Origin: Geomonas sp. Red32
GTDB taxonomy: Bacteria; Desulfobacterota; Desulfuromonadia; Geobacterales; Geobacteraceae
Reading direction: 5' to 3'
Length of the DNA stretch: 64,000 nucleotides
Assembly (NCBI RefSeq): GCF_023652955.1
Contig: NZ_JAKLOY010000001.1
Coordinates: forward strand, 620,001-684,000
Shown: positions 48,612-56,383 of the stretch, piece by piece
Numbering within the stretch: position 1 is the first letter of the stretch
Layout: each line of letters begins with the position of its first letter
The notes under the pieces: model-generated
Databases searched by the model: none
What the model was told of the DNA's origin: nothing
Seen by the model: only the letters and a program-made list of their open reading frames with translations
Program-made: the position numbers and the translations under genes

Positions 48612-49823
48612 ATGACTACCGGCAACGCTGCACTGGCGAAATTCTTTCACTCTGTTTCCAACGTTTCCATGCTGCTGACTGACCGCTGCAACCTGAGGTG
48701 CTCGTACTGCTTCATCGACTGCACCCCCGCCAACGATTCAACGATGCCGCTTGAGACGGCAAAACAGATCGCCCATCTCCTCATCGAGAACTCCGGCTAC
48801 CCGCAGGTCGCTCTCCACCTTTACGGCGGCGAGCCGCTGCTCATGGACGACTCCTGGATCGCCGATTTCGTCGCCTACGCAAGAGCGCTGGGCGAAAAGC
48901 ACGGCAAGGAGGTGATCTTCCCCCTGAGCACCAACGGCACCCTTTTGGACGAGGAGCGCCTGGTCAGGCTGCACGAGATGGGGATCGGCTTCTCGCTCAG
49001 CTGCGACGGCCCGCCCGCGCTCCACAACGCATGCCGCGAACGGGGCGAGCAGCTTCACGAGTTGCTGCAGAGCGCCAAGAAGCGGGGCATTCCGGTCGGG
49101 GTGGTGGTCACCATCAACCGGCACAACGCCGGGAGGATGGGTGAGGTGATGGAGTACCTCCGGGAGCAGGGGGTTGCGGGAATGATCTCGAACTTCGTGG
49201 TTGCCCAGGGGCGCGGCGATGCCGAGCAGCTCTCCGCCGAGCAGATGTTCACGAGCACCGTGGACGAGATCGGCCACATGCTGAAGAGCGGGATGTCGGT
49301 GGACGACATGAGGGTCGGGAGAATGGCCTACCAGTACCTTGCCGCGACCGGCAACCGCAACGGTTCGCAGCCACAGTGGAACCGCTCCTGCGATTCGGCC
49401 GCCGACAAGATCGGCATAGATGGCGAGGGAAACATCTTCGTCTGCGGAGGAACCAGGAACAAAGAGTACCTCCTCGGACGCCTGGACGAGATCGACGAGA
49501 AACACGTACAGAGGTTGCGCGACAACTTCCCGAAGAAAGGGACCTGGTACATACGCTGCTTTGACTGCGCGGCCAATCGCTTCTGCACGCATGGCTGTCC
49601 CATCTCCTGCGACCTTTCCGAGAGCTTCCGGGACAACCACTGCCGGTTCACCAAGCTCATGTGGAACTACTTCAACGAGCAGCCGGATACGGCGCGCAGG
49701 GTTCACGAGATGACCATGCAAAAGATGCAACAGCAGATGAAGCCCCACCCTACCGGCAATGCCGGCGAGCGATGCTGTCGGGAAGCCGGAGCAAAAGGAG
49801 GTGACCAAGGCGGTACGGCGTGA
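48612..49823 (+). CDS. Radical SAM/SPASM peptide maturase
   Basis: A 403-residue enzyme with the radical SAM cluster at Cys26, Cys30 and Cys33 (DRCNLRCSYC) and a SAM-binding GGEP (LYGGEPLL). The SPASM domain is canonical: CX12GX4C (from CDSAADKIG to GNIFVC), then CX2CX5CX3C (CFDCAANRFCTHGC) and a final Cys (NHC), ligands for two auxiliary clusters. Such enzymes crosslink or modify ribosomal peptides. I choose ATG 48612, with GGAGG 7 bases upstream, over ATG 48606. The Cys-Tyr-rich peptide gene follows 30 bases later and is the probable substrate. Confidence 0.93.
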   Translation: MTTGNAALAKFFHSVSNVSMLLTDRCNLRCSYCFIDCTPANDSTMPLETAKQIAHLLIENSGYPQVALHLYGGEPLLMDDSWIADFVAYARALGEKHGKEVIFPLSTNGTLLDEERLVRLHEMGIGFSLSCDGPPALHNACRERGEQLHELLQSAKKRGIPVGVVVTINRHNAGRMGEVMEYLREQGVAGMISNFVVAQGRGDAEQLSAEQMFTSTVDEIGHMLKSGMSVDDMRVGRMAYQYLAATGNRNGSQPQWNRSCDSAADKIGIDGEGNIFVCGGTRNKEYLLGRLDEIDEKHVQRLRDNFPKKGTWYIRCFDCAANRFCTHGCPISCDLSESFRDNHCRFTKLMWNYFNEQPDTARRVHEMTMQKMQQQMKPHPTGNAGERCCREAGAKGGDQGGTA

Positions 49824-49853
49824 CGAGACTCAACAACGAAAAAGGAGGATGAC

Positions 49854-50276
49854 ATGATCGCAAGAGGATTAGACGGTACCTTCTACGAGATCCCCGATGA
49901 CATGGCCGACCAGTACAAAGTTCCTCCCGAAGAGGTCCAGGCCAAGATGGGACAGTGCTGCGGCGGGATGGCCAACACACAGATGGGCGGCATGGGGCAG
50001 GAAATGATGGGAGGCGGTGGCAGTCCGCAAGGGGTGGTCATCAACGTCATGAACCCCACGGCGGTCCAGAACCCGATGATGGGGGGGATGCCGCAGGGTG
50101 GCCAACAGCAGCAGGGGGGCCAGTCGTTTCTCCAGGGAGCCCAGGAAGGGGCCCAGGCCGCCGGAGCCCAAGCCTCCTGCTACAGCTGCTACAGTTGCTA
50201 CAGCTGCTATAGCTGCTACTGCTACCATTGCTACTGCTACCGCACCTGCTATAGCTGCTACGTCCAGCCGGTGTAG
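49854..50276 (+). CDS. Cys-Tyr-repeat peptide, putative RiPP precursor
   Basis: A 140-residue peptide. Residues 1-34 (MIARGLDGTFYEIPDD...) look like a leader, 35-108 are Gly/Met/Gln-rich, and 109-140 hold ten Cys, each followed by Tyr: mostly CYS triplets, then CYCYHCYCYRT, CYSCY and the end VQPV. The core Cys are 109, 112, 115, 118, 121, 123, 126, 128, 132 and 135. There is no signal peptide. AAAGGAGGATGAC precedes ATG 49854. It lies 30 bases after a radical SAM/SPASM gene, so it is very probably modified by it, for example by thioether or Tyr-linked crosslinks (inference). I do not recognise a named family. Confidence 0.85.
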   Translation: MIARGLDGTFYEIPDDMADQYKVPPEEVQAKMGQCCGGMANTQMGGMGQEMMGGGGSPQGVVINVMNPTAVQNPMMGGMPQGGQQQQGGQSFLQGAQEGAQAAGAQASCYSCYSCYSCYSCYCYHCYCYRTCYSCYVQPV

Positions 50277-50289
50277 CTACATTCTAAAG

Positions 50290-50400
50290 ATTCCCCTCCC
50301 CACTTGAGGGGGAGGGTCAGGGTGGGGGGGGAGGCCGGCTTCGGCACTCCGTGGCAACCTCCCCCACCCCCTCACCCCCTCCCTCAAGGGGAGGGGGAAT
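50290..50400. repeat. Large G/C-rich REP-like inverted repeat
   Basis: ATTCCCCTCCCC... at the left and ...GGGGAGGGGGAAT at the right are inverted, and GAGGGGGAGGGTCAGGGTGGGG pairs with CCCCACCCCCTCACCCCCTCC across a central loop near 50335-50360. One arm matches the element at 12420-12440. It sits immediately downstream of the Cys-Tyr peptide gene. Confidence 0.85.
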
Positions 50401-50409
50401 GGAATAGAA

Positions 50410-50437
50410 AAGGGCCAACTGTCACCAGTTGGCCCTT
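50410..50437. terminator. Bidirectional terminator
   Basis: AAGGGCCAACTG (50410-50421) pairs perfectly with CAGTTGGCCCTT (50426-50437) around TCAC, a 12-bp stem. It is flanked by CTT on the plus strand and TTTC on the minus strand, and should end both the peptide operon and the minus-strand cytochrome gene. Confidence 0.85.
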
Positions 50438-50465
50438 CTTACTGCCGGTAGTGGAGCACCCACCG

Positions 50466-50726
50466 TTATTTCTTGTAATTCTCCGCCAGGTACTTCACCA
50501 GGGTCTTTTTCTCCTCGGCATTCAGCTTGGCGCCCTTCTTCATCATGTTGGAGACGATTCCGTCCCACTGGGCGGGGGTCCTCTTCAGGACCTTCGCCTT
50601 GGAAGAGGGATGGCAGACGGCGCAACGGCTTTCCAAAAGGCTCTGCCCGTTGGAGAACACTCCCCCCAGGGCAGCTCCGGACACCATAAGGCTCAGGGCA
50701 ACAGTAGTAACAGCAACTTTCTTCAC
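50466..50726 (-). CDS. Small monoheme c-type cytochrome
   Basis: The protein of 86 residues has a signal peptide (VAVTTVALSLMVSGAALG) and one CxxCH heme site (SRCAVCH). A distal Met (VSNMMKKGAKL) is a candidate sixth ligand, and the end (LVKYLAENYK) is typical of class I cytochromes. The start is GTG 50726 because AAGGAGG lies just upstream, though an ATG at 50747 would add seven residues. It probably carries electrons in the periplasm. It is convergent with the RiPP locus, so it is not part of that operon. Confidence 0.88.
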   Translation of the reverse strand: MKKVAVTTVALSLMVSGAALGGVFSNGQSLLESRCAVCHPSSKAKVLKRTPAQWDGIVSNMMKKGAKLNAEEKKTLVKYLAENYKK

Positions 50727-50842
50727 ACTTCCTCCTTGGGCAGGCATACAGCCTGCTGTTCATGCTATCTCACCGGAAAGTAATAGCACAAAACTTGTCC
50801 TATTCAAGAAGGGTGGGAAATTACTTCTATCCGCTGCCGCTG

Positions 50843-51658
50843 TCACCACCTCACTGACAGTCCAACCTCCGGCCCTTTGAGAGTGACGTTCTCGCTCATA
50901 AACCACCGGTAGCCGAGCTTCAACGAACAGGGCCCCGCCCCCATCAGCACGGCCATATCGTAGTCCTCGATGGTATTTCCGTTCAGGTCCGACCAGCTCG
51001 GCCGGAACTCCAGCCCGAAGTTCGGGGAGGGATGAATGAGGACCGGCATGGTGAAGGAAAAGCCGCTGGTGGTCTGCTTCCCGTCGAGCACCAGCGCGCC
51101 GAAGCCGAGATCGGTCTCGAAGTGGGAGCCGAACGACATCCGGTACAGCGCGTGCACCTGGGTCTGGGACATGGTGTCAGAGGTGGGTCCCTCCCAGTAG
51201 GACGTGTGCCGCACCTGTGCCGCGACCGGCCCGTAGCCGACCTGGGCTAAGACATCGAGGGCGTCGACATGGTGCTCGACCGGCTGGTAGGCGAGATCGA
51301 CGCGCAGGATCGGGATGAGCGCGCTGCCGATGGGGCGCGGCTCGGGAGGGCTGACGTTCCCGTGCGTTTCAGGAGCAGTGCCGGTCGCGCGATACCAGCT
51401 TTCCATGCCGCCGTAGACGAAGCCCCCCAACAAGACCGCCACGATGGCCTCCGCCACCTCGCTCCCGTCGCTGTCACTGCTGGAGCTGCTGGAGTCGTCA
51501 TCGTGGTGGCCGTGCTTGTGGCGGCTTGATTGCTCCGTCTGATCGTCCTTGGTGGCGTCCTTCTCGAAATCCCCCAAGACCCCGGCGAAGGCGGTCTGGG
51601 CGAGGAGGAAAAAAGCGGCCGCCAGCGAAACGGCCCGGGACACTCTCGATTTAAGCAC
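50843..51658 (-). CDS. Outer-membrane beta-barrel-like protein with His/Asp/Ser-rich segment
   Basis: The 271-residue protein has a signal peptide, then a low-complexity HKHGHHDDD and Ser-rich segment (about 45-65), then a transmembrane-like helix. Beta strands follow and end in an aromatic (VGLSVRW), as in outer-membrane barrels. The start is GTG 51658, overlapping the end of the HD gene by 8 bases, so it is translationally coupled to it. The HKHGHH segment could bind metal. I do not recognise the family. Confidence 0.7.
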   Translation of the reverse strand: MLKSRVSRAVSLAAAFFLLAQTAFAGVLGDFEKDATKDDQTEQSSRHKHGHHDDDSSSSSSDSDGSEVAEAIVAVLLGGFVYGGMESWYRATGTAPETHGNVSPPEPRPIGSALIPILRVDLAYQPVEHHVDALDVLAQVGYGPVAAQVRHTSYWEGPTSDTMSQTQVHALYRMSFGSHFETDLGFGALVLDGKQTTSGFSFTMPVLIHPSPNFGLEFRPSWSDLNGNTIEDYDMAVLMGAGPCSLKLGYRWFMSENVTLKGPEVGLSVRW

Positions 51659-52232
51659 CCGGATTCCCCTTCAGCCCGATGGCCTCCGCCTGGGTCCTCA
51701 TCCCCTCGATGCAATCCTCGATCAGCTCGGCGAGCTCCATCCCGAGCATGGCGGCCCCCTTCTCGATGACCGAGCGGTCGGCTCCGGCGGCGAACGCCTT
51801 GTCCTTCCATTTTTTCGTCACGCTCTTCACCGGGAGATCGAGCACGCTCTTGGAGGGACGCACCAGGGCGGCCGCAGCCACGAGGCCGGTCAGCTCGTCG
51901 ATGGTATAGAGGACCTTCTCCGCCGCGGTGAGCGGCTCGACATCGCTGCAGATCCCCCATCCGTGGGAAACCACCGCGCGGATCATCTCCTCCGGCCACC
52001 CGTGTTCCCGCAGGATCGCCGGGGCCTTTTTGCAGTGCTCCTCCGGATAGCGCTCGTAATCGATATCGTGGACCAGGCCGATGAGGCCCCATGTCTCCTC
52101 ATCCTCGCCCCGTTTGCGGGCCATGTAACGCATCACCGCCTCGACGGCCAGCGCGTGACGCTGCAAGTTGTCGCTCGGCACATATTCGGTCAGCAGTTTC
52201 CATGCTTCTTCTCGAACCGGTGTGGCTGACAT
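51651..52232 (-). CDS. HD-domain (HDIG-type) protein
   Basis: The 193-residue protein has an HD motif in LIGLVHDIDYERYPEEH, an upstream His (LQRHALAVEAVMRYM), a downstream VVSHGWG and an Asp in YTIDELTG, consistent with a metal-dependent phosphohydrolase. Family members act on nucleotides or are uncharacterised. ATG 52232 has AAAGGAG 6 bases upstream; the frame is open further upstream without a start signal. It is coupled to the barrel gene at 50843-51658. Substrate unknown. Confidence 0.82.
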   Translation of the reverse strand: MSATPVREEAWKLLTEYVPSDNLQRHALAVEAVMRYMARKRGEDEETWGLIGLVHDIDYERYPEEHCKKAPAILREHGWPEEMIRAVVSHGWGICSDVEPLTAAEKVLYTIDELTGLVAAAALVRPSKSVLDLPVKSVTKKWKDKAFAAGADRSVIEKGAAMLGMELAELIEDCIEGMRTQAEAIGLKGNPGA

Positions 52233-52538
52233 AGTTGCTCCTTTTGGTGGATGGTCTTCTGTTACAGACAGGGCCTTATTCATACATCCAACGAGCCAAC
52301 TTTGCAAGATCACCTTCTCTTTGCAGTCATGACTGTGGCGTTGACAGTGCAGAAACTTCCGGTATTGAAAGAGCCGCTATTGAATACTTTAAAATTCCTG
52401 ACACACTGAATGTGTCGATATCACCGGCGTCCCCGGCACTATCCTCTTGCTGCTCCAACCGGCTACCCCTCCGTGCCGGATGCCCGCGACCTGGCGCCAT
52501 GGCAGCTCGTTGCACCGAACCCGGTGTGGAGGGGAATC
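52233..52538. other. 306-base divergent intergenic region
   Basis: This region separates the HD gene (minus) and the DUF1207 gene (plus). The middle is AT-rich near 52370-52420 and probably holds promoters for both. No gene, terminator or repeat is supported. Confidence 0.5.
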
Positions 52539-53480
52539 TTGACCCGGCCTCTCGCAGTCATCTGCTTCTGCCTTCTTTCCTGCCTCGCAACCGGCCAGGG
52601 TGCGAGCGCCGCGGACGATCCCGGGCGAGGGGAAACCTCCGCCGGCGGCCCGGCCTCCGGCCAAGAGCCCTGGCAGGGCCCCACCTTTTCCTGCGGGGAC
52701 GGCTGCCTCGGCCACTTCTTCCCGGGAGGAAGCCCCTACCCGCCGCACCTGGCCGACCCGCACCGCCCGGGCTTCGGCATGGAGCACCTGTCCTACACCA
52801 AGACCGCCATCCCCGATGCCAGCGCCGAGAGGCTCAACGTGAAGGTGGGAGGGATCTTCGGGCTGGTCGGCATCTCCTCCTCCGAACATAGCGGCCGGCT
52901 GCTGCAGCTCGGCTTCATCGGCGCCTATGACGGCCTCTACGACGTCCGCAAACAACTCGACGCCATCGGCTGGGATGGGGATTACGGCCTGGAGCTGAGC
53001 GGCAGGTGGTCGCAGGCCCTCGGCGGGATGCTGAGCCTGCACCACCGCTCGAGCCACCTCGGCGACGAATACATCCAGCGGACCGGGCGCAAGAGGATCG
53101 GCTATACCAGGGAGGAGATCTCCGGCGGCGTCAGCGTCGCCCCCTTCGAGGGATGGCACCTCTACGGCGAGGCGGGGTGGGGAGCGTGGCTGGGGAATCG
53201 CTCGGTCATGAAGCCGTGGCGGCTGGAGGGAGGGGTGGAGTGCCAGAGCCCGCAGAAATACCTCGGGAACCGGGTCGGCTACTACGCGGCCTTCGACACC
53301 ACCTCGATGGAAGAGCGGGACTGGAGGGGGGACCTCGCGCTGCAGGCGGGACTCTACATGCGCTCCTTCGGCCGCCTGTGGCGGCTGGGGGGCGGGTTCT
53401 ACCACGGCAGGCCCACGGTGGACGAATTCTTCACCGCCACCGAGGAGTACCTCAACGTGGGGTTCTGGATGGAGTGGTGA
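52539..53480 (+). CDS. Outer-membrane protein of the DUF1207 type
   Basis: The 313-residue protein has a signal peptide (AVICFCLLSCLATGQGASA) and a beta-barrel-like body. It carries the family pattern HRSSHLGDEYI, EGWHLYGEAGWG, KPWRLEGGVEC and a Trp-ending C-terminus (WMEW), as in DUF1207 outer-membrane proteins. TTG 52539 is preferred because GGAGGGG lies 6 bases upstream and the signal peptide begins there; GTG 52524 or an earlier start cannot be excluded. The 3' end is copied in the repeats that follow (53469-53575). Function unknown. Confidence 0.8.
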   Translation: MTRPLAVICFCLLSCLATGQGASAADDPGRGETSAGGPASGQEPWQGPTFSCGDGCLGHFFPGGSPYPPHLADPHRPGFGMEHLSYTKTAIPDASAERLNVKVGGIFGLVGISSSEHSGRLLQLGFIGAYDGLYDVRKQLDAIGWDGDYGLELSGRWSQALGGMLSLHHRSSHLGDEYIQRTGRKRIGYTREEISGGVSVAPFEGWHLYGEAGWGAWLGNRSVMKPWRLEGGVECQSPQKYLGNRVGYYAAFDTTSMEERDWRGDLALQAGLYMRSFGRLWRLGGGFYHGRPTVDEFFTATEEYLNVGFWMEW

Positions 53481-53575
53481 CCGGGAGCTCCCGGAGGATT
53501 CTGGAAGAAGTAGCGACCGGGAGCTACCGGAGGATTCCGGATGGAGTGGTAAAAGGGAGCTACGGGAGGAAGCGG
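53469..53575. repeat. Three imperfect 35-37-bp tandem repeats at a gene end
   Basis: Units begin near 53469, 53506 and 53541. The shared core is ACCGGGAGCTCCCGGAGGATT or close variants. The first unit contains the last codons and stop of the DUF1207 gene (ATGGAGTGGTGA), and the third carries a copy of them (ATGGAGTGGTAA). The last unit overlaps the 3' end of the convergent response regulator gene. Confidence 0.8.
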
Positions 53576-54246
53576 TAGCCGGTACCCCAGATGGTCTCGA
53601 TGTAGACCGGCTCCACCGGATCGGCCTCAATCTTCTTGCGGATCTTGTGGATATGGACGGCGATGGTCGCGGTGTCGCCGTAGTACTCGTTTCCCCAGAC
53701 CGCATCCAAAAGTCTTTCCTTGGTGAAGACGATGTTGGGATGGGAGGCGAGGAAGACGAGGATCTCGTACTCCTTGGTGGTGAGCTGCACCTCCTTGCCG
53801 TTCACCAGCACCTGATGCGACGCCGTGTTGATCTCCAGCCCCTTGTTGAGGATGACCTCCTGTCCCGGCGCGTTCCCCTTGAGCCGTTCGTACCGCTTCA
53901 GGTGCGACTTGATCCGCGCCACGAACTCGGCCGGGCTGAACGGCTTCGTGAGGTAGTCGTCCGCCCCAATGTCGAGCCCCCTGATCTTGTCGATGTCCTC
54001 GTTCTTGGCGGAGACCACGATGACCGGGATCTCCTGGTTCTTCCGGATCTCCCGGATGATGTCGTACCCCCCCACCCCGGGAAGCATGAGGTCCACCACC
54101 ACGATGTCGTAGCGCCCGGAGGTGGCGAGCTTGAGCCCGGCCCCACCCTCCTGGACGATGTCGGTGTGGTAGCCGTTCAGTTGCAGGTAATCCCGCTCCA
54201 GCTCGGCGATATCGAGATCGTCCTCGATCAAGAGCACCTTTTTCAT
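53560..54246 (-). CDS. OmpR/PhoB-family response regulator
   Basis: The 228-residue protein has a receiver domain (Asp52 in DIVVVDLMLPGVGGYD) and a C-terminal winged-helix DNA-binding domain (EYEILVFLASHPNIVFTKERLLDAVWGNEYYGDTATIAVHIHKIRKKI). Its start overlaps the kinase gene stop (ATGA), so the two are translationally coupled. It probably activates or represses genes for the same metal or stress signal as its kinase, and may act on AT-rich sites near 56182-56211 upstream of the operon (inference). The 3' end lies in the repeat region at 53541. Confidence 0.95.
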   Translation of the reverse strand: MKKVLLIEDDLDIAELERDYLQLNGYHTDIVQEGGAGLKLATSGRYDIVVVDLMLPGVGGYDIIREIRKNQEIPVIVVSAKNEDIDKIRGLDIGADDYLTKPFSPAEFVARIKSHLKRYERLKGNAPGQEVILNKGLEINTASHQVLVNGKEVQLTTKEYEILVFLASHPNIVFTKERLLDAVWGNEYYGDTATIAVHIHKIRKKIEADPVEPVYIETIWGTGYRFLP

Positions 54247-55394
54247 CTATTCTCCTCCGCCCCCTGGCACTGGGGGAGCTGCACGGTGAAGCAGGTCCCC
54301 TCCCCCACCGAGCTCGCCACCGAGATTTCCCCGCCGTGCGCCTGGATCAACTCCCTGGTGATGGCGAGCCCCAGCCCCGTGCTCTCGAAATTCTTGCGGC
54401 GCTCGTGATCGATCCGGTAGAAGCGGTCGAAGATGAGCGGCAGCTGGTCCTCGGCGATCCCCGGGCCGTTGTCCTTGATGTCGATGGCGATCCGGCCGCC
54501 GCTATGGTAGAGCGCCACCTCGAGCGTCAGCCCCTGCTCCGGCCCGTGCCCGACCGCGTTTCTCACGATGTTGTTGATCGCCTGGTACATGCGTTTGCCG
54601 TCCATCCTGAGGGAGGGCTCGCCGGTCAGCCGGTCGGCGAAGGCAAGGGTGATCTGCCGCGGCTCCAGCTCGAGGCGGTAATCCTCCATGAGATCGGCCA
54701 GGTAGCGCCGGATCGGGACCTCCTCCAGCTTGAGCTCCAGCTTCTGCATGTCGAGCTTGGAGAAGAGGAAGAGGTCGTCCACCAGGTGGTTCAGGTAGGA
54801 GACGTTGTGGTGGATGGTCTTCAGGTAGCGCTCCCGCTTTTCGGGATCCACATCGCGCTCGAGGAGCATCTCGATGTACCCCTGCACCGAGGTGATCGGG
54901 GTCTTCAGGTCGTGGGAGATGTTGGCCACCAGGCTCTTGCGGTTCTCCTCGTACTCGGCCTGGACCTGTTCGGACAACAACAGCTGGTACGCCATGTCGT
55001 TGAAGGAGGCGGTCAAAAGCCCCAGGTCGTTGGGAACGTTGCACTCCACCCGGACGTCGTAGTTCCCCCGGGCGATCTCCTCCACCCCGCGCCGCAGCTC
55101 CTGGATCGGGAAGATGATCCGCTTCTCCAGCCGCATCAGGAAGATGAAGACCGCGATTTCCTTGATGGCGATCAGTGCCGCGAAGAAGATCCCGACCGCC
55201 TTGATGCCCGCCCACCGGAAGAGCAGCACCAGGATGACCAGGTTGAAGAGGAGCACCACCGGCCGGGCGTAGCGGAAGATGCGGTGGTAGCGCAGGAATT
55301 CGTGGTGGTGGTGATGCAGATGGCTGCGCAACCTCGAGAACCGGTCGCAGCAGGCATCCTCCCGGCGTCTGCTCCAGGTGTCGTCGTAATTCAT
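54243..55394 (-). CDS. Membrane sensor kinase with Cys/His-rich cytoplasmic tail
   Basis: The protein of about 383 residues has a cytoplasmic N-terminal segment containing Cys15-Cys16 and His25 plus His27-His31. Two membrane helices separated by a very short loop, HAMP, HisKA (ANISHDLKTPITSVQGYIEML, His161) and HATPase_c follow. The minimal periplasmic loop suggests it senses within the membrane or cytoplasm; the Cys/His tail suggests a metal ion (inference). ATG 55394 has GGAGAAGAG upstream; ATG 55424 would add ten residues. It follows the Cys/His-rich protein gene and precedes its response regulator. Confidence 0.9.
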   Translation of the reverse strand: MNYDDTWSRRREDACCDRFSRLRSHLHHHHHEFLRYHRIFRYARPVVLLFNLVILVLLFRWAGIKAVGIFFAALIAIKEIAVFIFLMRLEKRIIFPIQELRRGVEEIARGNYDVRVECNVPNDLGLLTASFNDMAYQLLLSEQVQAEYEENRKSLVANISHDLKTPITSVQGYIEMLLERDVDPEKRERYLKTIHHNVSYLNHLVDDLFLFSKLDMQKLELKLEEVPIRRYLADLMEDYRLELEPRQITLAFADRLTGEPSLRMDGKRMYQAINNIVRNAVGHGPEQGLTLEVALYHSGGRIAIDIKDNGPGIAEDQLPLIFDRFYRIDHERRKNFESTGLGLAITRELIQAHGGEISVASSVGEGTCFTVQLPQCQGAEENR

Positions 55395-55444
55395 CTCTTC
55401 TCCAGCAGGCGCAGGAGCCTTCATAGCCCCTGCGCCCCTTTCCG

Positions 55445-56107
55445 TTACCAGGCGAAAGCCACTTCGCCGCTTGCCGTTACCTCGTGTACACCCTCGTCCC
55501 GGCCGCTCATGCTGCCGTCGAGGCCGACCACGATCTTCTCGATCTTCCGCTCACGGTCGACCTCCACCGTGACCTGCCCGTGGACCGCTTCCACCTGGCA
55601 GCCGGCCAGGCTCCCGTGGTGGCAGCAGTGCTCCGCCTTGTGGCGCAGCTTCTCCAAGAGCCCGGCTTTCAGCTCCTCGGGAAGCGCGTCCAGGTTCAGG
55701 GTGAGGCGCGCCCCGCCGTCTTCGCGCTCCTCCGCCTCGATCCCGTTGAGAATCCCGAAAGCGGCGGAGAGTTTGCCGAAGACGCCGCGCACCCCGCAGC
55801 AGCGATCCCCCTCCCCCTTGCCGTGGAACATCCGGCGCAGCATCCCCGGGCCGTGTCCGTGTCCGTGTCCGCAGCAGCCGGAGAGCTCGAACTCGGTGGT
55901 GCTCTCGCGCTTCACGTGGCGGCCGTCGAGGTTGAGCTCCGCCGACACGGTGGTCTTGGCCTGGCCGGTGGTGGCCTTCTCGAACTCGTTACGCAGGGTG
56001 AAGACCTCGTCCTGGTCCTTGCGGACCCTGACTCCCAAGACTCCGGCGATCTTATCGGACTTCTTCATGGTGGTGGCGATGTCGTACAGCAGCTTGATCT
56101 TGTTCAT
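55445..56107 (-). CDS. Cys/His-rich soluble protein, putative metal-binding
   Basis: The 220-residue protein has no signal peptide or membrane helix. Striking motifs are GCCGHGHGHGPG (Cys78-Cys79, His81/83/85), DRCCGVRG (Cys103-104) and EHCCHHGSLAGC (Cys161-162, His163-164, Cys170). The N-terminal part (LLYDIATTMKKSDKIAGVLGVRV) is helical, and the rest is beta-like. Paired Cys with His clusters suggest binding of copper, zinc, nickel or arsenic species (inference). It starts the operon; the kinase gene lies 20-50 bases downstream. ATG 56107 has AAGGAGG 7 bases upstream. No family recognised. Confidence 0.8.
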   Translation of the reverse strand: MNKIKLLYDIATTMKKSDKIAGVLGVRVRKDQDEVFTLRNEFEKATTGQAKTTVSAELNLDGRHVKRESTTEFELSGCCGHGHGHGPGMLRRMFHGKGEGDRCCGVRGVFGKLSAAFGILNGIEAEEREDGGARLTLNLDALPEELKAGLLEKLRHKAEHCCHHGSLAGCQVEAVHGQVTVEVDRERKIEKIVVGLDGSMSGRDEGVHEVTASGEVAFAW

Positions 56108-56181
56108 GCAGCATCCTCCTTGGTTGTGATGCTGCTACTGTACGAAACCATTTTTAACTGGTCCTGAAGGAGTTCTTAAAT

Positions 56182-56211
56182 TTCTATAAAGATCGCTAAA
56201 ACTTTTATAAA
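56182..56211 (-). promoter_or_regulatory. AT-rich direct repeats upstream of the metal-sensor operon
   Basis: TTCTATAAA (56182-56190) and TTTTATAAA (56203-56211) are 21 bases apart, two helical turns, about 75-105 bases before the Cys/His-rich protein gene. They could be a binding site for the encoded OmpR-type regulator or overlapping promoter boxes. Confidence 0.35.
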
Positions 56212-56383
56212 CTCCTCCCTTTGAGGATGGGATCCCGGGAAAGTGTAGCGCGCATCGTGCTCCCGGCACAATACCATTCACTATGCCGCCGCTCTTTTGT
56301 ACTCAACCCGCGTAATCTATTGCCACGGCTCAATGGATATGTTATGGGATTTTTAATTTCAATCGAAGTACGGGGAGGATGCT

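Noticed and set aside
48491-48682. 63-codon plus-strand frame before the radical SAM gene
   Set aside because: It overlaps the start of the radical SAM gene in another frame and lacks a ribosome binding site.
49854-50276. Low-complexity artefact or metallothionein instead of a RiPP precursor
   Set aside because: Strong ribosome binding site, leader-like N-terminus and adjacency to a SPASM maturase favour a peptide substrate; a metal-binding role of the Cys-rich end is not excluded.
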